DNA of 64,000 nt from NCBI GenBank assembly GCA_963840075.1, contig CAWIXS010000031.1:62001-126000 (forward strand). The letters run 5' to 3'. This document shows, in pieces, positions 17,867-27,061 of the stretch; the first letter of the stretch is position 1; each line of letters starts with the position of its first letter. The notes beneath the pieces were generated by a model that was not told where the DNA came from, searched no databases, and worked only from the letters and a program-made list of their open reading frames with translations. Both the position numbers and the translations under genes were made by a program. Origin of the DNA: AWTP1-13 sp963840075 (GTDB lineage Bacteria; Pseudomonadota; Alphaproteobacteria; Rhizobiales; Hyphomicrobiaceae).

Positions 17867-18873
17867 TCCCCGCTGGCGACAATCTCGGCCACCTCCACCG
17901 CCCGGCCCTCGCGCGCGCTCCTGACCCCGGCCTTGATCACGGCGAGGTTGTGCGTCGCCCAGAAGCCGTCGGTCTCCGGCCTGGCGCCGGTGCGCGCGCA
18001 GCGGGCGAGCTCCTCCAGCTCCTCGCGGATGGTGTCGTTCCTCTCCGTTGCCACCGCACGCGCCGCCTTCTCACCGCGCCTCAGGTGCCTCAGCCCGGAG
18101 AACATGTCGTAGTAGGCGCTGGCCTCCTTGCCGTAGATATTCATCATGTAGAACTCGGACGCCGAGGCATAGGACGCGGTCAAGTTGGAGAGCGCGCCGT
18201 TCTCGTGCTGCAGGATCATGTTGGCCACGTCCGGGTTGTCGCCCGGCAGCACCAGCTGGGCGAGCCGCGCCGACACGCTCTTCACCGGGCCCATCAGGTA
18301 CTCCAGCACGTCGATGTAGTGGATGCCGATCTGCAGCATCACGCCGCCGGGCATGCCGGCTGCGGTGTAGCGCCAGGACGAGAGGTCGAACTGCCCGAGC
18401 CGGTCGCGGCTGATGTTGCACTCGGCCTGCACCAGCCGGCCGAAGCGCCCGGCCTCGATCTCGGCCTTGATCCAGCGGAAGTGGCTCTCGCGCCGGCGCT
18501 GATAGCCGAGCGCCAGCACCACGCCGGCCTTGGCGCACGCGTCGGCGATGGCGCGGCCGTCGGCGACCGTGTTGGCGATCGGCTTGTCGAGGAACACGTG
18601 CTTGCCGGCCTCGGCCGCCGCCCTGGTGGTCTCCAGGTGCACGTTGTTGGGCGTGGTGTTGACGATTGCCGCGATGGAGGGGTCCTTCAGGATCTCCTGG
18701 TAGCTGGCGGCTGGGCGACAACCGTATTTGGCGGCGAAGGCGCGGCGCCTGTCCTCCGAGCGCGTGAAGCAGGCCACCAGCTGCAGCTTGTCGGAGCGCT
18801 TGATGGCGTCGGCCAGCACGTCCGACCACCAGCCCATCCCCAATGCCGCCACGCGCAGCGGTGCCTCGCTCAC
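17863..18873 (-). CDS. Gfo/Idh/MocA family NAD(P) oxidoreductase
   Basis: A 336-residue dehydrogenase acting on a sugar, inositol-like or other hydroxy compound. VAALGMGWWSDVLADAIK is the Rossmann start, VFLDKPIANTVADG holds the EKP-like motif (DKP here) typical of the superfamily, and the C-terminal half (GGVMLQIGIHYIDVLEYLMG) carries the conserved His. I choose the GTG at 18873 because family homology starts there; the same frame is open farther upstream, antisense-like within tctA. It lies 40 bp downstream of tctA, so it is probably co-transcribed and acts on the imported compound. Confidence 0.9.
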   Translation of the reverse strand: MSEAPLRVAALGMGWWSDVLADAIKRSDKLQLVACFTRSEDRRRAFAAKYGCRPAASYQEILKDPSIAAIVNTTPNNVHLETTRAAAEAGKHVFLDKPIANTVADGRAIADACAKAGVVLALGYQRRRESHFRWIKAEIEAGRFGRLVQAECNISRDRLGQFDLSSWRYTAAGMPGGVMLQIGIHYIDVLEYLMGPVKSVSARLAQLVLPGDNPDVANMILQHENGALSNLTASYASASEFYMMNIYGKEASAYYDMFSGLRHLRRGEKAARAVATERNDTIREELEELARCARTGARPETDGFWATHNLAVIKAGVRSAREGRAVEVAEIVASGE

Positions 18874-18913
18874 GGCGCCTATCCTCCCCACGACCGATTG
18901 ACCCGCGCGCCCA

Positions 18914-20422
18914 CTACCGCTCCGTCTGGTCCGCGACGGATTTGCTGTACCCGAAGACCCACGCGAGGCTCTGCAGGACCAACAGCAGGGCCACGACCAG
19001 CCCGACGACCATGAGCGACGCCTGATCGGCGAAGGTGGCATAGGAGCCGCCCGACATCGTGAGCGCGGTGCGGAACTGCTCCTCCAGCCGGTCGCCGAGC
19101 ACGAGCGCCAGCAGCAGCGGCGCCATCTCGTAGCCGAACTTGCGCAGGAGGTAGCCGATGACACCCGAGACCACCATGATCCAGATGTCGGCCGGCTTGT
19201 AGTTGACGCTGTAGACGCCGATGATCGAGATCACCAGGATGGAGGGCACCAGCCACCCGTAGGGGATGCGCAGGAGGTTCACGAAGACGCCGACGAACGG
19301 CAGGTTCAGCACGAGCAGCACGACGTTGCCGATGTACATGCTGGCCACCAAGCCCCAGAACACCTGGGGGTTCTCCGTCAGCAGCAGCGGCCCCGGCGAC
19401 ACGCCGTGGATGGTGAGCGCGGAGAGCAGGATAGCGGTGGCGGGGATCGACGGGATGCCGAGCCCCAACAGCGGGATCATGGCGGTGCCGGTGGTGGCAT
19501 TGTTGGCGGTCTCGGGGCCCGCCACGCCCGCGATCGCACCGTGGCCGAACTTCTCGGGATGCCGCGAGAAGCGCTTCTCGATGGCGTAGGAGACGAATGT
19601 CGACACCACGTGGCTGACGCCCGGCACGATACCGAAGATGAAGCCGACGATGGTACCGCGACCGATCGCCGGCGCCGACTCCTTGAGGTCGGCCCAGCGC
19701 GGGATCAGATCGCGCAGCTTGGGCCGGATGGCCTTGATGGCCTCGCTCTTCTCCAGGTTGAGAAGGATCTCGGAGATGCCGAATAGGCCGATGGCGAGCG
19801 CCGTGAAGGCGAGCCCGTCGGCCAATCCCAGATTGCCGAAGGTGAAGCGCGGCACGCCGGTGAGCTTGTCGAGGCCGATGGTGCCGATGACGAGGCCCAG
19901 CACGATCATGGCCCCCGTCTTGAGGCGCGATCCGCCGGACACGAAGGCAATGACGCTGAGCGCCATCAGCATCAGGACCACCTCGACGGAGGGGCCGATC
20001 GCCACCATGACGCTCGCGAGCGGCGGGGTCACCAGCATGAGCCCGAGGACCGACACCGTGCCGCCGACGAAGCTGCCCAGGGCCGCGATCACCAGGGCGG
20101 GTCCGGCGCGGCCCTGACGGGCCATCTCGTAGCCGTCGATGCAGGTGATGACGGAGGCCGCCTCGCCCGGAATGCGCACCAGGATCGAGGTGGTGGAGCC
20201 GCCGTACATGGCACCGTAGAAGATGCCGGTGAGCATGATGATCCCGGTGGCGGGATCGAGGCCGAACGTGAGCGGCAGCAGGAGCACCATGCCCGCCAGC
20301 GGCCCGAGGCCGGGCAGCACGCCGACGACGGTGCCCCACAGGCAGCCGACGAAGCAATAAAACAGGCTCTTCCATGACAGGGCGACGGAGAAGCCCGTCA
20401 TGAGCTGGTCGAACGCGGACAT
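18914..20422 (-). CDS. tctA: tripartite tricarboxylate transporter large permease TctA
   Basis: TctA is the large membrane channel subunit (502 residues, about 12 helices) of a periplasmic-binding-protein-dependent secondary transporter for carboxylates. The two family signatures are clear: GVLPGLGPLAGMVLLLPLTF near the N-terminus and GIFYGAMYGGSTTSILVRIPGE, plus GPETANNATTGTAMIPLLGLG in the second half. It begins eight bases after the stop of the TIR-TctB gene, so the two are translated from one message, and it works with that subunit and with TctC. Confidence 0.96.
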   Translation of the reverse strand: MSAFDQLMTGFSVALSWKSLFYCFVGCLWGTVVGVLPGLGPLAGMVLLLPLTFGLDPATGIIMLTGIFYGAMYGGSTTSILVRIPGEAASVITCIDGYEMARQGRAGPALVIAALGSFVGGTVSVLGLMLVTPPLASVMVAIGPSVEVVLMLMALSVIAFVSGGSRLKTGAMIVLGLVIGTIGLDKLTGVPRFTFGNLGLADGLAFTALAIGLFGISEILLNLEKSEAIKAIRPKLRDLIPRWADLKESAPAIGRGTIVGFIFGIVPGVSHVVSTFVSYAIEKRFSRHPEKFGHGAIAGVAGPETANNATTGTAMIPLLGLGIPSIPATAILLSALTIHGVSPGPLLLTENPQVFWGLVASMYIGNVVLLVLNLPFVGVFVNLLRIPYGWLVPSILVISIIGVYSVNYKPADIWIMVVSGVIGYLLRKFGYEMAPLLLALVLGDRLEEQFRTALTMSGGSYATFADQASLMVVGLVVALLLVLQSLAWVFGYSKSVADQTER

Positions 20423-20430
20423 CGAGCGCC

Positions 20431-21408
20431 TTAGAACGGAGCCGAAGCAAACGCGGTGCCAATGGAGCCGGCTGCGTACCCCCAGAGCTCGCTGGTCGGA
20501 AGCCGAACGCCGAGAGCGCGGCTGAAGACGGCCCAGACGGCGACCATGCCGAGGCCTGCGCCGAGCACGGCGCGCCAGAGCTTGGCGCGTCCGACGGTCA
20601 CCAGCAGGACCACGGTGAACGCCCCGAGGATGAGGTAGGAATCACCGCGCTCGAAGGCAACAGCCACGCCGATCAGCGATGCGATCGCGACCAGCACGTC
20701 GCGGTGCCCGAAAAAGATGCGCTCGAGCGCATCCACTGCCCGCCAGGCGTGGAGCAGGATCGCGAGCGCGATTGCGCCCAGCACGACGGCGAGCGCGAAC
20801 GGGAAGAACCCCGGTCCGGGCAGGCCCACGGTGCCGAAGGGAAGGAGGACCGCGTGGCCGGCGAAGAACAGGGCGCAGGCGAGCAGCACCAGCGCCGTCA
20901 CCACCTCGCCGAGGCGCATGGAGAGAGGTTGCGCCCCGACACTCTGCGCCTCTGCGACCGGCGGCGCCTCACGCTGCGCCGGCGCGCGCCCGCCGACGGG
21001 CGTGGACGGGGCCGCGGGCGCAGGCGGCCGGCGCAAGGGCAGGGTGCCCATGCTCACGAGCGCCGCCACGATCTTCTCCCGCTCGTCGACATAAGCCGTG
21101 TGTTGCTCGCGGAAGCCGAGCGGCACCTGCCTGGTGTCGAACCCGCGTACGCGCGTGGCGATCAATTTCCTGTGGTGCAGCCCCGCGTCGGCCTCCTGCA
21201 GTACGAAACGGGTGGCGGCGGAGCTCGGCGACCAGATGACGATGACGGCCGCCGCCTTATCGAGCTGCTCTTGGATCGTGTCGCGAAACTCGTCATTGCC
21301 GGCCAGGCGAGCGTCCCACCAGACATCGTAGCCGCGCGTCGTCAGGAAGCTGGCCAATTCCTTGGCAATTCCGTAGTCCGCGCGCGCATACGAGACGAAG
21401 ATCGACAT
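20431..21408 (-). CDS. TIR domain fused to TctB transporter subunit
   Basis: One uninterrupted 325-residue frame joins two unrelated domains. Residues 1-118 are a TIR domain (TIR_2-like): strand A FVSYARAD, BB loop GYDVWWDARLAGND, AVIVIWSPSSAATRFVLQE with Glu72 at the position of the catalytic NADase glutamate, and KLIATRV. Residues 120-163 are a Pro/Ala-rich linker. Residues 164-325 are a TctB small permease subunit with four helices and GLPGPGFFPFALAVVLG. It occupies exactly the tctB place: stop 8 bp before tctA, start 64 bp after tctC. The ATG at 20919 (Met164) could start a TctB-only product. A TIR in a nutrient permease is not an arrangement I know; NAD cleavage or signalling is inference. 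Confidence 0.9.
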   Translation of the reverse strand: MSIFVSYARADYGIAKELASFLTTRGYDVWWDARLAGNDEFRDTIQEQLDKAAAVIVIWSPSSAATRFVLQEADAGLHHRKLIATRVRGFDTRQVPLGFREQHTAYVDEREKIVAALVSMGTLPLRRPPAPAAPSTPVGGRAPAQREAPPVAEAQSVGAQPLSMRLGEVVTALVLLACALFFAGHAVLLPFGTVGLPGPGFFPFALAVVLGAIALAILLHAWRAVDALERIFFGHRDVLVAIASLIGVAVAFERGDSYLILGAFTVVLLVTVGRAKLWRAVLGAGLGMVAVWAVFSRALGVRLPTSELWGYAAGSIGTAFASAPF

Positions 21409-21472
21409 GCTGGGGCAGGCTCGCCTGGATCGGCAACAACGAGGGTGCGGAGCAGCTAGAGCGACCGCGGCA

Positions 21473-22465
21473 TCACTTCTTGGCCTCGGACTGCACCGCC
21501 TTGATCTCCTTTATGACGGAGGCGATATGCCTGTCGTCCTCGGCGACCATCTTGGTAAAGGCGTCGGACGGCTGGTAGGCCGGCGTGAAGCCGATCTTCT
21601 TGCCTGCGTCCTGGAACTCGGGCGACTCGACCGTCTTCTTGATGGCGTCCTGAAGCTTGGCGATCACCGCCTTTGGCGTGCCCTTGGGCACCGAGATGCC
21701 GCGCCACAGGCCCATGTCGATGTCGTAGCCCTGCTGCTTGGCCGATTTCGCCTCGGGAAACGCCGGGTCCGGAATGTTGCCGAGCAGCGCAAGCACGCGC
21801 AGGCTGCCGCTCTTCACGTGCGGCACGAGCGCCTGCGGGAACTGCACCACCACCTCGACGCGGCCGCCCAGCAGGTCGGTTGTCGCCTGGCCGCCGGTGC
21901 GGTGCACGGGGATGATCTTGGCGCCAGCCCCCGTGAACAGCGCCACGCTGGCAATGTGGGTCTGGCTGCCCTGGCCCGAGTTGCCGACGCGCACCTTGTC
22001 CGAGTTCGCCTTGGCGAAGTCGATCAGCTCCTTCAGCGTCTTCCAGGGCGCGTCCGCCTTCACGGCCAGCGCCGGATTCTCGATGGTGACGCGGGCCACG
22101 TGCTCGAAGTTCTTGTAGTCGAAGGGCAGCTGGCCATTGTGGAAAGTGGTGGAGATCGAGTTGGAGCTCCACACGACCGAGTAGCCGTCGGCCTTCTGCT
22201 GCGAGAGGTAGAGATACCCGACCGCGCCGCCGGCGCCGGGCTTGTCGACGATGGGAACCGGCGCGCTCAGCAGCTTGGCCATGCCATCCGCCAGAACGCG
22301 TGCGGTCTGGGTGGACGCGCTGGCGGCGCCGAACAGCGCGACCATCTCGATCGGCTTGCCTGCAGGATAGTCGGTTGCCTTCGAGGTCTGCTGGGCGATC
22401 CCAGGCAGCGCCATCAGGGCGAGTGCGGCGGCTGCAAGAGCGGCGCCTCGGGTAGAAATGCGCAT
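21473..22465 (-). CDS. tripartite tricarboxylate transporter substrate-binding protein TctC
   Basis: A periplasmic Bug-family receptor of about 330 residues that delivers a carboxylate ligand to TctA/TctB. A signal peptide (GAALAAAALALMALPGIAQQ) is followed by the family N-terminus YPAGKPIEMVALFGAAS, the KPGAGGAVGYLYLSQQKADGY segment and GNSGQGSQTHI. I start at the ATG at 22465; another ATG six bases upstream is equally possible. The spacing to the next subunit is 64 bp. Unusually, the common Bug ligand-loop PFAAGGS is here ALFGAAS, so ligand contacts may differ. Confidence 0.93.
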   Translation of the reverse strand: MRISTRGAALAAAALALMALPGIAQQTSKATDYPAGKPIEMVALFGAASASTQTARVLADGMAKLLSAPVPIVDKPGAGGAVGYLYLSQQKADGYSVVWSSNSISTTFHNGQLPFDYKNFEHVARVTIENPALAVKADAPWKTLKELIDFAKANSDKVRVGNSGQGSQTHIASVALFTGAGAKIIPVHRTGGQATTDLLGGRVEVVVQFPQALVPHVKSGSLRVLALLGNIPDPAFPEAKSAKQQGYDIDMGLWRGISVPKGTPKAVIAKLQDAIKKTVESPEFQDAGKKIGFTPAYQPSDAFTKMVAEDDRHIASVIKEIKAVQSEAKK

Positions 22466-22683
22466 TGTCAATCCTCCACTTCTGTCTGCTGTGTGACCCG
22501 CACCATCCCCGCTCGCGCGCCGTCAGCTTTCGCACCGCTTCCCACGCCGACCGCATCTTGACGGTTCCGGTTCATGGCGACGGTAATCGTCGGAATCATG
22601 GCATCCCCTTGCGGCAGCGTCGCTTCTTTCGAGATCTGCGGCAGTGGGGGCGCACCTCCCACGGCCGCCGCGGGACGGCATTG

Positions 22684-23865
22684 CTATTCCGCCGCCTCCC
22701 GTCGCACCGCCACGCCCCGTGCCTTCACGACGACCTTGATGGCATCCTCCACCCGGTCTCTGGCGTAGCGCAGCGCGGTGGGCAGGTCCTGCAGCGCGAA
22801 CGTGTGCGTGTGGATCTTCGTCGCATCGAAGCGCTTCTGGCGCATGAACGCCTCGGCGCGATGCGTGGCGCTCTTGCCTTCGCCGCGGATGCCGTAGAGA
22901 TAGATGTTGTTGCGCACGATGTGGGCGATGTCGACCGGCACCGGCTCGTGCGGGAAGGCGGCGAGGCAGATCTTGCCGCCGCGGTTGACCATGCGCGCCG
23001 CCTCGTTGACGGCGTCGGGCGCGCCCGAGCACTCCAGCACGTAGTCGACGCCCTTGCCGCCGTTGAGGCGGCGCACCGCCTCCACCGCGGCCTCGCGCCG
23101 GACGTTGACGACATGGTCGGCGCCGAGCTCGAGGCCCGTCTTCAGGCGGTTGTCGCGCGTTCCCGTGAGGATCACGGGCTGGGCGCCCAGCGCCTTGGCG
23201 ACGCCCACGCCGAGCAGCCCGATCGGCCCAGGGCCGACCACGACCACGCTCTCGCCGGCCACCAGGCCGCCCAGCTCGGTGAGGCCGTACATGGCCGTGC
23301 CCGCGGTGACGACGAGCGTCGCCTCCTCGTCCGACATGGCGTCGGCGATCGGGATCAGCGTGTTGACGTGGTTGACCTGGTACTCGCAGAAGCCGCCGTC
23401 GGTGGTGAAGCCGTTGGCGCGATGCCCCTTGTCGACGGCGCCCCAGTTGAGCCCGTAGTTGAGGCAGGAGGTGTACATGCCCTCGCGGCAGCGCTTGCAC
23501 TGGCCGCAGCCGGCGTGGATCTCCACCGTCACCCGCTGGCCGATGGGGAACTCGTCGACGCCGGGGCCGAGCGCCACCACCGTGCCCATGTACTCGTGCC
23601 CGGGCGTGAAGCCCTGGTTGAAGGGCAGATCGCCTCTGATGAGCGCCGGCGGCCCGTGCGCGATCACGTCGAGGTCGGTGGCGCAGATGGCGACCGCATC
23701 GATGCGCACCAGCACCTCGGCCCTGCCGGGCACCGGCACGGGCTTGTCCTGCAAGGTGAGCTCGCCCGGACCGCCCAGCACCCAGGCCTTCATGGTGGCG
23801 GGAACCGGGAAATCCCTGCTCGTCCTGGCAACGGCGGCGGTGGGCATGGTCTTGCTTGCGCTCAT
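22684..23865 (-). CDS. zinc-dependent alcohol dehydrogenase
   Basis: A medium-chain dehydrogenase of 393 residues. Catalytic zinc ligands sit in VAICATDLDV and TPGHEYMG, the structural zinc cysteines in CGQCKRCREGMYTSC, and the NAD fold in VVGPGPIGLLGVGVAKALGA. Family members oxidise secondary alcohols, sugar alcohols or threonine-like substrates. Its ATG overlaps the stop of the IclR regulator by four bases (ATGA), so the two are translationally coupled, and it lies 218 bp upstream of tctC on the same strand. It probably oxidises the compound brought in by the transporter. Confidence 0.92.
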   Translation of the reverse strand: MSASKTMPTAAVARTSRDFPVPATMKAWVLGGPGELTLQDKPVPVPGRAEVLVRIDAVAICATDLDVIAHGPPALIRGDLPFNQGFTPGHEYMGTVVALGPGVDEFPIGQRVTVEIHAGCGQCKRCREGMYTSCLNYGLNWGAVDKGHRANGFTTDGGFCEYQVNHVNTLIPIADAMSDEEATLVVTAGTAMYGLTELGGLVAGESVVVVGPGPIGLLGVGVAKALGAQPVILTGTRDNRLKTGLELGADHVVNVRREAAVEAVRRLNGGKGVDYVLECSGAPDAVNEAARMVNRGGKICLAAFPHEPVPVDIAHIVRNNIYLYGIRGEGKSATHRAEAFMRQKRFDATKIHTHTFALQDLPTALRYARDRVEDAIKVVVKARGVAVRREAAE

Positions 23866-24791
23866 CGGTGCTGGGATACCAACGAGGGGACGACCTCGGG
23901 CCCCGGCTGGTCGAACTCGGCGGAGAGGGCGCGCGCTGCCGCCATCACGCAGTCCCGCATGCGGGTGAGATGATGCTCCTGCGCCCGCAGGGTCGGGGCC
24001 GAGGCGCTGATGGCGCCGACGACAGCGCCCAGGTGGTTGCGAATGGCGGCGCCGACGCAGATCACGCCCGGCTGGAACTCCTCGCGGTCGACGGCATGGC
24101 CGTTGCGGCGCACCAAGCGCAGCTCCTCGATCATGATACCCGGATCGGTGATGGTGCTGGGCGTGAACGCCGCCATGCCCCGGACCGAGAGGATGCGCCG
24201 GATCTCGTGCTCGGGCAGCCAGGCGAGCATCGCCTTGCCGAGCGCGGTCGCGTGCGCTGCGCCAGCATAGCCGACCGCGCCGGCGTCCACCCGTACCGCA
24301 TGCCGGCTCTCGCGCGTGAGCAGCGTCATCACCGCGTCGCCCTGCAGCACCGCCAGACGCACGGTCTCGCCGGTCTGCTCGCTGATGCGCTCCGCGTGCG
24401 GCTGGGCGCGGCGCGGCAGGTCGACCTGCTTGAGGAAGGCCTGGGCCAGATGCAGTCCGCGCGCGCCGAGCGCGTAGCGGCGCCCGCTCGTCCTGGCGAC
24501 ATAGCCCCACTTGATGAGGGTGGCGAGCAGATGATGGCCGGTCGAGATGTTGAGGCTGGCCTGCTGGGTGAGCTCGGTGAGCGGCAGGCCGCTCGCGGAC
24601 CGGGCCAGCACCTCGATGAGCGCCAGCGCCCGGTCCACCGACTGGACGCTACCGCGCCGCACACGAGCGCTCTCAGACCCGGAAACCTTCACCCGCACAG
24701 CACCGATCTGGGCGCGGCCGGGCTCACGGCCCTGAGACTTGCTCCTCGAGGCCCGCCGAGGTGACGCTGACCCTTGCACTAGATCGACCAT
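23862..24791 (-). CDS. IclR family transcriptional regulator
   Basis: A 309-residue IclR-type regulator, presumably controlling the dehydrogenase and transporter genes downstream. After a basic N-terminal tail of about 45 residues comes the winged helix (SVDRALALIEVLARSASGLP, LTELTQQASLNISTGHHLLA) and then the effector-binding domain (TALGKAMLAWLPEHEI, NHLGAVVGAISASAP). The tail is longer than usual and a later start is possible. It is first in its leftward series and the region upstream to 24884 is short, so the operon promoter should lie between about 24792 and 24884. Confidence 0.93.
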   Translation of the reverse strand: MVDLVQGSASPRRASRSKSQGREPGRAQIGAVRVKVSGSESARVRRGSVQSVDRALALIEVLARSASGLPLTELTQQASLNISTGHHLLATLIKWGYVARTSGRRYALGARGLHLAQAFLKQVDLPRRAQPHAERISEQTGETVRLAVLQGDAVMTLLTRESRHAVRVDAGAVGYAGAAHATALGKAMLAWLPEHEIRRILSVRGMAAFTPSTITDPGIMIEELRLVRRNGHAVDREEFQPGVICVGAAIRNHLGAVVGAISASAPTLRAQEHHLTRMRDCVMAAARALSAEFDQPGPEVVPSLVSQHR

Positions 24792-24884
24792 GACATCCGC
24801 AGGCGGCAGTAGACCCTTGCTCAGGAAGGCGTCAACGCTTTTTCCAGGACGAATGCCGATTTCGTATGCTGAAAGGCCGAAAAT

Positions 24885-25796
24885 CTACACCCCGAGCGCG
24901 CCCTTGTGCTTGGCCTCCGCCTCGGGCTCCACGTGGATCAGCACCTGGGCACCCGGTACCGCCCGCGCCAGGGCTGCCTCCACCCGATCGCAGATCCGGT
25001 GCGAGGCAGCGACGGTCATGCTGCCCGGCACCACCAGGTGGAGCTCGATGAAGACCGCGCGGGCGGCCATGCGCGTCTTGACATCGTGCACCTCGATGGC
25101 CCCCGCGGCGTTGGAAGCGATGACGGCGCGGATTTGCCGCCCCACATCGCCGTTCACGGCCTCGTCCATCAGCCCGCCGACCGAGGAGCGCACCAGCCGC
25201 CAGCCGGCCCACAGAATGTAGAGCGCCATCAGGGCCGCCAGCGCCGAATCCAGCACCTGCCACCCGGTCAGCGCCGCCAGCCCGAGGCCGGCGAGGACGC
25301 CCACCGAGGTGGCCACGTCGGCGCCGAGATGCCAGCCGTCGGCGACGAGCGCCGGCGACCGCTGCCGGCGTCCCCAGCCGATCAGGAACGCCGACCAGCC
25401 GGCGTTGAGGGTGGCAGCGACCGCGTTGAGCGCCATCCCCGCCGCAAGGTCGCTCAACTGCCGCGGCCTGAAGAACGCGTCCCAGGCCTCGTGCAGGATC
25501 ACAAAGGCGGCCGCGAGCACCAGCACGCCTTCGATCACGGCCGAGAAATACTCCGCCTTGTGGTGGCCGAACTGGTGGTTGCGGTCCGCCGGCTGCAGCG
25601 CCCAGTGGATGGCGCCGAGCGCGACCAGCGCCGTGACGAGGTTGACGATGCTCTCGATCGCATCCGAGTAGAGCGCGGCGCTCCCCGACCGCCACCAGGC
25701 GGCAAACTTGAGCGCCGTGACCGCCCCCGCCATCGCAATCGAGCCCGCGGCAACGAGCCGGAGCCCGGTGGCAGGCTGGTGCAGGTGTCCCGTCAT
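24885..25796 (-). CDS. cation diffusion facilitator (CDF) metal exporter
   Basis: A CDF family metal/proton antiporter of about 303 residues. Six helices and a cytoplasmic C-terminal domain are visible, with the metal-site motifs YSDAIESIVN (helix 2), GHHKAEYFSA (loop) and ADGWHLGADVATS (helix 5, HxxxD). The soluble tail (HDVKTRMAARAVFIELHLVV, then IHVEPEAEAK) is the usual dimerising ferredoxin-like fold. I prefer MTGHLHQPATG at 25796; starts up to 25907 add a Pro-rich leader that overlaps the divergent transcript. The metal (Zn, Fe, Mn or Co) cannot be read from the sequence. Confidence 0.92.
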   Translation of the reverse strand: MTGHLHQPATGLRLVAAGSIAMAGAVTALKFAAWWRSGSAALYSDAIESIVNLVTALVALGAIHWALQPADRNHQFGHHKAEYFSAVIEGVLVLAAAFVILHEAWDAFFRPRQLSDLAAGMALNAVAATLNAGWSAFLIGWGRRQRSPALVADGWHLGADVATSVGVLAGLGLAALTGWQVLDSALAALMALYILWAGWRLVRSSVGGLMDEAVNGDVGRQIRAVIASNAAGAIEVHDVKTRMAARAVFIELHLVVPGSMTVAASHRICDRVEAALARAVPGAQVLIHVEPEAEAKHKGALGV

Positions 25797-26020
25797 CGGC
25801 GTGCACATGGCATGGACCGGCGCCGGATGCCAGGGGGCGATCGCGCCGGCTGGCCAGTGCGGACCGGCAGGCGGTGCAGCAGCAGAACTCGCTGCGCTTT
25901 TCCACACGGCCGGCCTACCCGCACGACGGCGAATCTGCGCAAGCTCGCCCCGCTGTCCGGCTCGGCCCCCGATCAGTGCTCCGCGTCAGGCCCTGCCGCC
26001 TCGCGCGAGGAGACCCGAGC

Positions 26021-26860
26021 ATGGCCAACTTCCCCACGCACATCGCCGTCGGCACCATCGTGAGCGGCGCCCTGGCCACGGTCACCGTGGCCGCCGAGCT
26101 GATGGCGCCGGAGAACATCGTCGCCGTCACGCTGGCCGGCGTGCTGGGCTCCATCCTGCCCGACATCGACCTCGAGGACTCGCGCCCCGCCCGGGCCATG
26201 TTCTCCGGTCTCGCCATCTTCTTCTCGTTCGCCGTGCTGTTCGGCCTGGACCGCAAGTATTCCATTGCCGAGATGCTGATCCTCTGGGCCGGCACGCTCC
26301 TCGCCGTGCGCTACGGCGCCAAGGCGGTCTTCTTCCGCATCTCCTACCATCGCGGGGTGTGGCACTCGCTGCTGGCGCTGTTGTTCTGCGCCCTCGTCAC
26401 CGCCGTTGTCTTCAGCCGCCTGCTCGGGCGCCCCGACGGCGTCGCGTGGCTCGCGGCGGCGTTCATGGGCGTGGGCTATCTCACGCACCTCGTCCTCGAC
26501 GAGCTTTACGCGGTCGACATCATGGACACGCGGATCAAGGCCTCGTTCGGCACCGCCCTCAAGCTGTTCGACTACCGCCGCCTCGGTCATTCCACGGCGA
26601 TGGCGGCTGCAACGGTGCTGGTGTTCACGGTCACGCCGCCGACCACGGAGTTCATGGACAGCATCGGCTCGCGCACGCTCTGGACCGGGCTCAACCAGCG
26701 CCTGCTGCCGCAGGACAAGTGGTTCGGCGGCGTGGCCTGGCTGCGCGACCGCTCCGCCGCTCCCCAGACCGAGGCCGCCCCTTCGGGCACCAGCCCGATC
26801 GCAACCGGCTCGGTGCCGGCGCCCCCGGAGAAGGCGCCGAAGAACGACAAGGCCCAATGA
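26021..26860 (+). CDS. YdjM-like membrane-bound metal-dependent hydrolase
   Basis: A 279-residue inner-membrane protein of the YdjM/DUF457 group. Diagnostic acidic and His motifs lie near helix ends: GSILPDIDLEDSRP, ISYHRGVWHSLLALL and GYLTHLVLDELYAVDIM. Four to five membrane helices are predicted and the C-terminal 40 residues are Pro/Ala-rich. The ATG at 26021 starts the conserved MANFPTHIAVGTI; the frame is open 147 bases farther up but without homology. YdjM of E. coli is SOS-regulated, but I see no LexA box here. Function in the family is not firmly established. Confidence 0.85.
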   Translation: MANFPTHIAVGTIVSGALATVTVAAELMAPENIVAVTLAGVLGSILPDIDLEDSRPARAMFSGLAIFFSFAVLFGLDRKYSIAEMLILWAGTLLAVRYGAKAVFFRISYHRGVWHSLLALLFCALVTAVVFSRLLGRPDGVAWLAAAFMGVGYLTHLVLDELYAVDIMDTRIKASFGTALKLFDYRRLGHSTAMAAATVLVFTVTPPTTEFMDSIGSRTLWTGLNQRLLPQDKWFGGVAWLRDRSAAPQTEAAPSGTSPIATGSVPAPPEKAPKNDKAQ

Positions 26861-27061
26861 AGGCCGAGTAGGACGAGGCCCCGTCCTGCCAAGTCAGCGG
26901 GAAGCGACCCACGTCCCTCGCGTTCCCGGCCGAGATTGCGAACGAGCCACGGCGCATCGGGGCATCGTCCTGGAGCGGACGACGCGCCTGTGCTATGGCT
27001 CGCGGGGCTCACAGGGCCGGATCGCCGGCCCTGCCTCGCGTTTGTGGAATTTGCAGTGCCG

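Noticed and set aside
22468..22662. A 64-codon minus-strand frame between the alcohol dehydrogenase and tctC
   Set aside because: It has no homology I can see, a poor start signal and overlaps the tctC start; it is probably leader sequence.
20431..24791. A complete TIR-based antiphage system
   Set aside because: No partner typical of known TIR systems (Thoeris ThsA, prokaryotic Argonaute, CBASS cyclase) is in the window, so I report only the fusion, not a defence system.
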